A stretch of 64,000 nucleotides of DNA, from assembly GCF_000764305.2 (NCBI RefSeq), contig NW_025931820.1:95467-159466 (forward strand), given 5' to 3'. The first letter of the stretch is position 1. Every line of letters starts with the position of its first letter. Below are positions 56,522 to 64,000 of this stretch, piece by piece. Below the pieces are notes generated by a model that searched no databases, was not told where the DNA came from, and saw nothing but the letters and a program-made list of their open reading frames with translations. A program made the translations under genes and the position numbers. Origin of the DNA: Hyalella azteca. Lineage: Eukaryota; Arthropoda; Malacostraca; Amphipoda; Hyalellidae.

Positions 56522-59500
56522 GGTTCTCAGTAGTAGTAGGCAGAATATTTGAGTTTGCGGAGGCTACAGTTAGTACCATCTGTTCTTGTTGAGCCATATT
56601 TTAGGTACTTATTTTCATTAGGAAAAGAGTGCAATGCATGAAAGTTAGTAGATAAAAAGCGTGTGATTTGAAATCGCTCAAATTTAGGCCTGATTTTATC
56701 GATCAATATTATCATAATAACGCAATTATTGAGGATAACTTTAACAGAGTTCAGCATTCTCTAATTTCCGTAGAAATTATTGTCCCCAAATTCATTTACA
56801 TTAATATAAATATCATGATGCAGGTGTATATAGTATTAATAAACTCAAGTTATTGCTAACCAGTGATATATATTTCCGCCATGACTCCTTGAGCGGCGCG
56901 CATTCCATACCTATTATGAAAGGTCATCATAGAAAAGGTGCTTGAAATTACACTCCAGCGTGAGGATAGAAACTATCCGAACCATGACCAATAACCTTTG
57001 AGCTTCATTATAATACAAAAGGATGATGTTTCTTCTCCGAGTCATGATTCAATATCAAAGTCAGTCCCTACTTGGAGAAGGTGCCATAATAATGTCGCTT
57101 TGAGAGCCATATGACACTGGAATGCAGCTAGAGTAGAAGCGAAACCAAATCAATTTATTCTCACACATTTAGTAACGGAAGAATAATGCATTAGAATGCA
57201 TTTCCAATTGTACATGGTTAGAAAACACTGAATTAAATAATTTATTGAATTTGCAATAATGCCATTCTAATATACAGTGTTATTCATATTAATGACATGG
57301 GTTATCTTCTAACGTAAGTCAAACTGCCTATTTTTTCCGTTCTGCGTAGCAACATCTACCATACGTTTTAAATTGTCTCTTTTCATAACATCGTTCGGCA
57401 CGAAACGGAACCCAATCCAAGCCACAATAAAGTGTAGAGCTCGCGCCCCAGAGCGTCTCGATTAACTTTATTCAAATGACAAAGGTCAAGTTTGACTCGA
57501 CTCGGCCGTTGTTCTACCTGATCAGGAGATCAATAAAAGTCTCCGTTTCTGTTATTCACGATCATGACAAGAATATTTTGCAGAGGACGAGCTGCAAAAC
57601 TGTCTAGTGTATTAAGTACGGGGTCGAGGTTGGCCACGTTATTCCTTTAGCACAGGTTACTTATCATTCAAGGCTTTTCCATATAAAGCCTGCTACATCG
57701 CATCCTAATGAAGCTCGATCCATAAAATAACTCATACAGGCATATGAATCCATTGTTTTTTTTCTAGCAGGAATAAATGTTCTTGGCGTCTACACTTAAG
57801 GGAAAGGCGGGTGATATGGGACCATGATTAAAAATTTCAATCACCGGTCAAAATTCTACGTGGTCAAAAGTGAACGAATTTTATAGAAAAATTCAAACTT
57901 CGTATGCATGTGACTTCAAAACGAATGGAATTGCAATCTGAATTTGTCTTTTCCTCATTTAATCTTTGTTAGACTGTATAGTTTGCAACTTTATAATCGT
58001 ACCAACTTTAGGTATAATTACTGTACTTCGCAATTCGACATGGGTCACGGTAAAATCTAATTTTAAACAATGCTCTAAGTTAATTTATCTTTAAATAACC
58101 ATTTGATACTTTCGTTTATCATGTTGGTTAGTTATTCTTGCGTATTTTTCCTACCCAGGCAGCAGCCTTTCACCAGCATGCACTCCATATAACCGCTCCA
58201 TATCGCACGCTGCGCCTGGAAGCCTGGGCTACGACACGCGTCCAGTGCGAGCCGACAGCCCAACTCTCCAAACTGGTTCATTCTTTGCCGAAAAAAACTT
58301 GTCTGGCCGAGACTTATTTGTCTACAGAACTATGATTTGCATAAAGCACAGTGTTTCGTTTGAACTTACGATGGAGAATGTACAGGTTTGTTGTAAAAAC
58401 TACTTTCTTGCGAGGAAGAGATTCGTGCTCCTTCTTATGAGGGATGATTCACATGACTTCTTGGCCAACGTAAAATGTGACCATTAATTATTTTTAGCGG
58501 TATCCTCGAGGGATAAATTACCTGATGTGAGTGGAAAGCTTTGATGCGAGGTGCATTTATTCAAACATGCATTCATATTTATTCAAACTAATTTGCATAA
58601 GTTATGTGTTTTAGTTGTGTTTCAGAATTAAACTTGAGTCTACTGTCTCTCGTTAACACAGGACCTCGGAGATCTCCGAGGCCAAGACGCTAGTGAAGAT
58701 AAAACATTCCAAAGTGGGCAGTCAACAGGTGAGGGGCTGCATTTGAACAGGCACTGATGTATCTGAACATCGTTTATCGATGATTGTTGGCCTAAAATGA
58801 GACAGCCTTCCTTAGACTGATCGCTGTTCGTCCCTCATCTGATCGGCTAACCATTAGTCTGCCCTGAATGGATAAGCTGGGACGGGCGCGCGTCTCCGCT
58901 CTTTCTTCTTGTGGATTTCATCAGATGCGTTGGGTATTCACTGGAATGCTTATCATAGTCGAGCACACAAGCTGTGAAAGTGTACGGGCTGGAAACAAGA
59001 GCTTACAAGCCCTGGGTTTAATCTAGCTGCAGTGAAAGACGAAAATCGTTTATGTTTTTGCCCGCGCAAGATGAAGCGATAGAGAGCAGGTATATGCTCA
59101 CAGGGAGCGATCAATAGAAGTTTTAGTTCATAAATTTCAGCTGTCATATCAGACAGCAATCACTGCACCATACACCGGACATTATGCGCAAACCTAAAGT
59201 GTTGCATGATTCCGTACTCACTAATTTTCTAGTCAAAGCTAAGAAAGTAACTCTCTCCTCCAGAGAAGAAAATCGTCATGAATTAAATCGGGTCAGAGCC
59301 CATCCTTTCGAATTCAGAGCGCAAATCCTGTACATTCTTTCTTGAATACAAATTAAACATAATAATTTGGATTATTTGAACGTAATTTTCTTTGTATCTA
59401 ATACTGATATACTAATTATGTCAATGAATTCATCGATGTATTTTCAATACACTGAACCTCGACAAGAAACTTTTCTCTGAACATCTACACTTCGCTCTAA

Positions 59501-60246
59501 AGAAACGAGCTTTTCCCGTTAGGATCTTGTTACTCCGCCACTTTTAATTGAGTTGCCATTCTGTCGGTGTGCATGTTCTGTAAACTGTACACGCGTCGCT
59601 CACTGAAAAGAAACACGTTTCACTGAATGGTCCTTGGCATAGGATATCCTCCATAACATTGAGACTGGACATAGGTCCTACAATGGCACCTATTTAAGTC
59701 CAACGATCCATGGACGATGTCTGGATTCCTGACTGCCTTATAGAAAGGCGTCGTCTTGCATAAGGCAGTTGCTACATGCATTGACTGTCACTGTGGCTTA
59801 TTCAGTGAGAAATTGAGTGCGTGCCGCTGGACTGTGCCAGGTATTGAACAGCGCCATAAAGTAAAAGGTTCTACTTCACCGCAACGAGTGGCATGCCAGG
59901 AAACGTTTAAAAGTGCCACTTAAATGCTCGCAGTCACGCACGAAGATTGTTTTACTCGACACCAGAGCAGACTTTTTGATATCAATTGACAAGCTGTGCA
60001 GCACGCGACATGTTGGACGGTGCACTTAATAATGAAAAACTACCATGATTTCTGTCTTTACTTTAACCTAATTGTAGGATTTGTAGATTTATATAATTTC
60101 ACATTTGAGTTTGTTCTACTGCAAGTCAAATTTCTAATTTTTTGTTCAAATATTTTTATTTCAAGATGAGTGTTTGCCGATTCTTTTGGACTTAATACCT
60201 TAAAATCGATATTTGTTAACAATGTACACCGCAAGAATGCTCACAA
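56522..60246. other. Long non-coding stretch
   Basis: No supportable gene. Contains a 10-bp stem ACTGCCTTAT/ATAAGGCAGT (59732-59741 and 59760-59769) with an 18-base loop, and GC-richer patches at 58190-58300 and 58660-58900 with chance-length frames (58138-58335, 58245-58487, 58953-59159). Confidence 0.45.
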
Positions 60247-60869
60247 TGATTGGTCAGGTTACAATAATTGGTCAGATGCAATAATTGGTCAGACGGATAT
60301 AATTGGTGAGGGGGCAATAATTGGTCAAATGACAATAATTTGTTAGATGACAATAATTATTGAAATGGAAGCAATTGCTCAGATGAAGGTATTTGGTCAG
60401 TTGGAAATTATTGGTCCGATATAAAAAATTGGTCAGATGGCAATAATTGGTCAGATAGCAATAATTGGTCAGATAGCAATAATTGTTCAGAGCGCATTTA
60501 TTGGTCAGATAGCAATAATTAGTCATACAACAATAATTAGTCATATAACAATAATTGGTCTGATAGCATTAATTGGTCATATAACAACAATTAGTCAGAT
60601 AGCAATAATTGGTCAGATAGCAATAATTAGTCATACAACAATTATTAGTCATATAACAATAATTAGTCAGATGGCAATAATTAGTCAAATAGCATAAATT
60701 GGTCATGCAACGATATTTCGGCATATAGCAATAATTTGTCAGATGGCAATAATTGGTCATATACCAATAATTGGTCATATAACAATAATTGGTCAGACGG
60801 CAATAATTGGTCAGATAGCAACAATTGGTCAGACGGCCATGATTGGTCAAACGGTAACAATTGGTCAAT
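60247..60869. repeat. 18-bp minisatellite, about 35 copies
   Basis: Unit GGTCAGATAGCAATAATT with many variants (GGTCATATAACAATAATT, AGTCATACAACAATAATT). Divergence is high and subtypes are interspersed, showing repeated local reshuffling. Frames on both strands stay open (60272-60544 and 60569-60895 minus, MTNYCYL repeats; 60437-60697 plus, IGQIAI repeats). Confidence 0.95.
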
Positions 60870-63800
60870 AGAAGCGGGATGCAACAGCTGGCCACCGTAG
60901 CGCCTCATGCATATGCCGACCTTGAGATCCCGCGGAGCAGGAGTTATCCCAACAGGAAAATTGCTACCTCTCCGTACTTAATAATAATGGAACTAACATC
61001 ATTGCACAGGATATTTCAAATACCTGAATCCTAATGCGATAAAATGTACATTTTACCATTAAGTAATAATTAATGTATTCAACTTCAATACGTAATTTGA
61101 AGCCTTCTGTGATATCACTTTGAGTTCGACTATAACATGTGAATCCTAAAACTTTGCATAGCATTGCATGACTAAGCGAAGATGAGAGTGGAGTTATCTG
61201 AAAGATAATCTACCGTGCTCATTTTATAACTGAGAAGCTGAATGCCAATCAAAGCGAGGTAGTAACGTCTGTGAAATTTCTAATTTAGTGGAACAACGTT
61301 CGTGTACCTCCACTTATTTCGTTGGCCCGCCGTTGGTTCTGAAGAATCGAAGCTCGCCTTTTTACTCCAGAACGCAACGACTGAAACTGCTGACAAAAAA
61401 TGGACTAATTTAATCCCTTCGTGTTTTTAAGTCATGATTTTTCTATTTTCGGAGTCCCTTGAATAACAAAGTGCTTCAATATGAAAAGATTGAATTATTT
61501 TTAAAGATACTTATATATGAAAGCATTACGGCAATAGGAGCAATGCAAGATAAGTAACGTAAAAGTTTGTGCATATAAATATTCTTATAATCTTTGTTGG
61601 AAATTTAAACGTGAGTATTATGTAATACTTCCCACACAGGATTCCCTTATGAAAATTATTCCCTAATGCTTCCCATACAAGATTTCCCATTGAGAAGACT
61701 GGACTTGAAAAATAACAGAAAATATTCTCGATGAAAAACCAACTGCGCACTGCAAAATTTGGATGAACCTAAGAGTGACGGGAGCCAAACTGGTCGAATT
61801 TATTGCAGAGAAGTCATGAAATTTAATGCTGAAACACCTGATGGAGAAATTTTGGTCGTATTGTATAGTATAGCTTCAATGTCATAGAATCATTTTGTTA
61901 TAATACTTTATTGAAATACTATTACTAATTTAGTGTAATTTCTAGCGATACACAAATCGGCATCTATTTATACCAGATTATTGTTCTTTACCAGATTAAT
62001 GTTCTTGAAGCGAAATTAATCATCTTTAGGTATACGTAATGTTAAAAGGCAAACTAACGAGAAAATTCGGCACTGGGACTGTAGACTTTCTTTATATAAT
62101 TTCTTTTATTATAATTATTATGATAGTTATTACTGCCATTTATTGCTAATAATAATAATAATAATTTATAACAATATTAATATTATTATTATTTTATTAT
62201 CATTCTACCATTCCAATTAAAATGCTAAAATTTAAAGATAAACACAAAGGCATCGCTGAACTAAAAACGCAGCTGCCAGATCGTTACACTTGCAGCGGCC
62301 GTGCCTGCACCTGTAGGGCAGTAAGACGACACCGCCGATGTAAGGAGACCTGCACCGGGCGGCATGCGAAGCTTGTTTTTAAGTACCTGTTGTGCATAGC
62401 AAGTCACTCAGCTGGAATAATCAGCAAGGTTGCCATACACATAATTCTCTGATCAGAATATACCTGCACTTTATTTGATGGCCAGAGAAGCGATAGCATC
62501 AGTGCCAAGCAATGAAACTCTGATTTCTTTTTGATCAGAGCTTATATGTAGATTTGTTCAATAATGATGACTGCCAATCGGTCGAATATTCTTCTACACG
62601 TGGATGTATTTTTTATCACAGTCTAGCTCAACAAGGCTAAATTATTCGATTGTGAAGCGTGCCGAGATGAAATTTGAAAAATTGCCATTTGCCGAGTTAA
62701 CCCGTACCTAACTACAAAATTTATGCAATCCATGGTTGAATCGTTTAGTTCTGCTTACCATTATGAATTTCATGAAAAAAAACTGGTGCCGTTACACGAT
62801 GTCTGTTTATGATACTGTTTTTCTATGCATGAAAAATATTTTCATATTTGTCATTCTTATTTACATTGGAGCATTCTAAATTAGGAGAATCATTGTATTT
62901 ATACATGAAATTCAAACTGTATAGATAGAGCCCTCATTTTTGTTACTGTGGCAAATATTGATTGGCATTTTTTAAATGTTATAATAATGCTACATTTTCA
63001 AGGCAAATCAGTAAAACTTTTTCTGTGCACTTCATAAGCAAATCTGTACGTCGCGGAGAAGAAACTTACCTTTTTAAGGTATTATATAATATATAATAAT
63101 AACGTACAATATTATATTATATGTATTATATATATTATAAATATTATATATATATATAATGTACAATAAAAGTTTTATACCTGCACTCTATACGATACGA
63201 TGTTTGCACTTGCTGACTAGTTTAAAATCCACCAAAATAAATTTTAAGTGAAAAGAAATAGGGAGTCAGTCAATGCGTTGAATAAAGATAACTTATCGCT
63301 AGATTTAAATGACAATTAACCATTTATGTCGTGCAGTAAATTTTAGAACTGTAACATCAATAAAAAAATAGTAACAAATTAATTTAGAACATAAGTATCA
63401 ATTGCAACAATCTAATTTGCGACTCATTCAAGAGACAAGCATATAATTTAACCTGCATCTTCCTCACTAAAACACTACTTAGGTCATCGATCTCGACCCA
63501 GACAAAGAATGTGAGATGGATTTAGAATCGCGTAGCAACTTATCTCAATGTGCATATCGGGTGATCAAAAGCCAAACAAGTTGTCAGTAGAACGATCTGT
63601 AATTGATCGATTTACTGCCATATAATTACTCGCTATCTTGAGCATCGCCCGCTATGCATTCCAATAGGCAATTATCCGTTTAGTCAGCGGACTCGAAGTT
63701 ATGTGGACAATGCAACAGAAGACAAAGAAGTGCACTGGTTTACAGTTGTGTTTTTTTACAGTTGTGCCTGTAGTCTAAAGAATTCGATATTTATCTTAAC

Positions 63801-64000
63801 AATTAATTGCCTCAAATCAACGAGAATGTATAGTTGACAGATCAGTTGAATCTAGGAATTAGTATTTTATGATTGAGTATACCGTTAAAATGGAGCTGTT
63901 AAAGAAGTATCTAGATTGGTGAAATCCTGGATCAAGATAATTTACAAAGTTCCTATCTTTTATTTTTTACTGTCAGTATAATTAACTTCAACTGATATAT
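60870..64000. other. Non-coding stretch with AT microsatellites
   Basis: No supportable gene. 62140-62205 is an AAT/ATT microsatellite; 63080-63165 is a TA-rich, self-complementary tract (TATTATATAATATATAATAA and similar). The 76-codon frame at 62222-62452 is cysteine- and arginine-rich in its middle (CSGRACTCRAVRRHRRCKET) but matches no known family. Confidence 0.5.

Noticed and set aside
60272..60895. Tyr/Asn/Cys-rich hexapeptide repeat proteins
   Set aside because: Products of the 18-bp minisatellite; copies are diverged without regard to codon position.
1..64000. Telomeric repeats, rRNA, retroelement RT motif (YxDD) and a full DDE transposase
   Set aside because: Looked for by eye on both strands and not found; a profile search could still reveal decayed pieces.

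Overview
This window looks like gene-poor, AT-rich nuclear DNA from a eukaryote, most likely an invertebrate and perhaps an arthropod. The reasons are the absence of packed open frames and operons, the many minisatellites, the remnants of animal-type transposons (Penelope-like, Tc1/mariner-like, possibly BEL/Pao), the short MITE-like elements, and metazoan-style TATA boxes and GT..AG splice signals. I cannot name the species. No complete protein of known function could be recognised. The long open frames, up to about 300 codons, are by-products of tandem repeats whose period is a multiple of three.

Layout. 1-11 kb: a chain of tandem arrays (30 bp at 1.67-2.23 kb, 30 bp at 5.54-6.05 kb, 33 bp at 6.18-6.47 kb, 78 bp at 8.48-8.83 kb, about 75 bp at 9.94-10.5 kb, a 100-bp doublet at 10.94-11.15 kb), one copy of a short inverted-terminal element at 4.78 kb with its opposite-facing partner at 11.37 kb, and a GC-rich exon-like island at 8.15-8.44 kb. 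11-23 kb: mostly featureless, with a 120-bp duplication, a small GC-rich ORF carrying a CTCF-like site (19.07 kb), a hairpin (20.4 kb), and the first of four copies of a 155-180-bp element with a CCGT/CTGT microsatellite core. 23-29 kb: arrays of 44, 190, 60, 11 and 23 bp. 29.7-31.7 kb: the best gene candidate, a TATA box, a three-codon first exon ending in GTAAGT, a 313-bp intron and a 110-codon terminal exon; next to it lie a minus-strand exon-like frame and a gag-like fragment. 34-36 kb: a second copy of the microsatellite element, and a perfect palindrome with 107-bp arms and a 3-nt centre.

36-64 kb: a pentanucleotide microsatellite, a 110-bp doublet, a cluster of ATCGAT motifs, a 12-bp array of about 66 copies without an indel (40.7-41.5 kb), a 24-bp array, a possible Tc1-like fragment (44 kb), the third microsatellite element directly beside a decayed Penelope-like element with a GIY-YIG endonuclease fragment (46.3-47.6 kb), a Tc1/mariner-like transposase fragment lacking its catalytic Asp (50.6 kb), three TATA-type promoter candidates (51.5, 55.6, 56.5 kb), a 36-49-bp array (56.3 kb) and an 18-bp array of about 35 copies (60.2-60.9 kb). 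Tandem arrays make up roughly a tenth of the window. The most informative links are between dispersed pieces: the palindrome at 35.7 kb shares its core with the terminus of the Penelope-like element at 46.5 kb, and a second terminal motif lies beside both.
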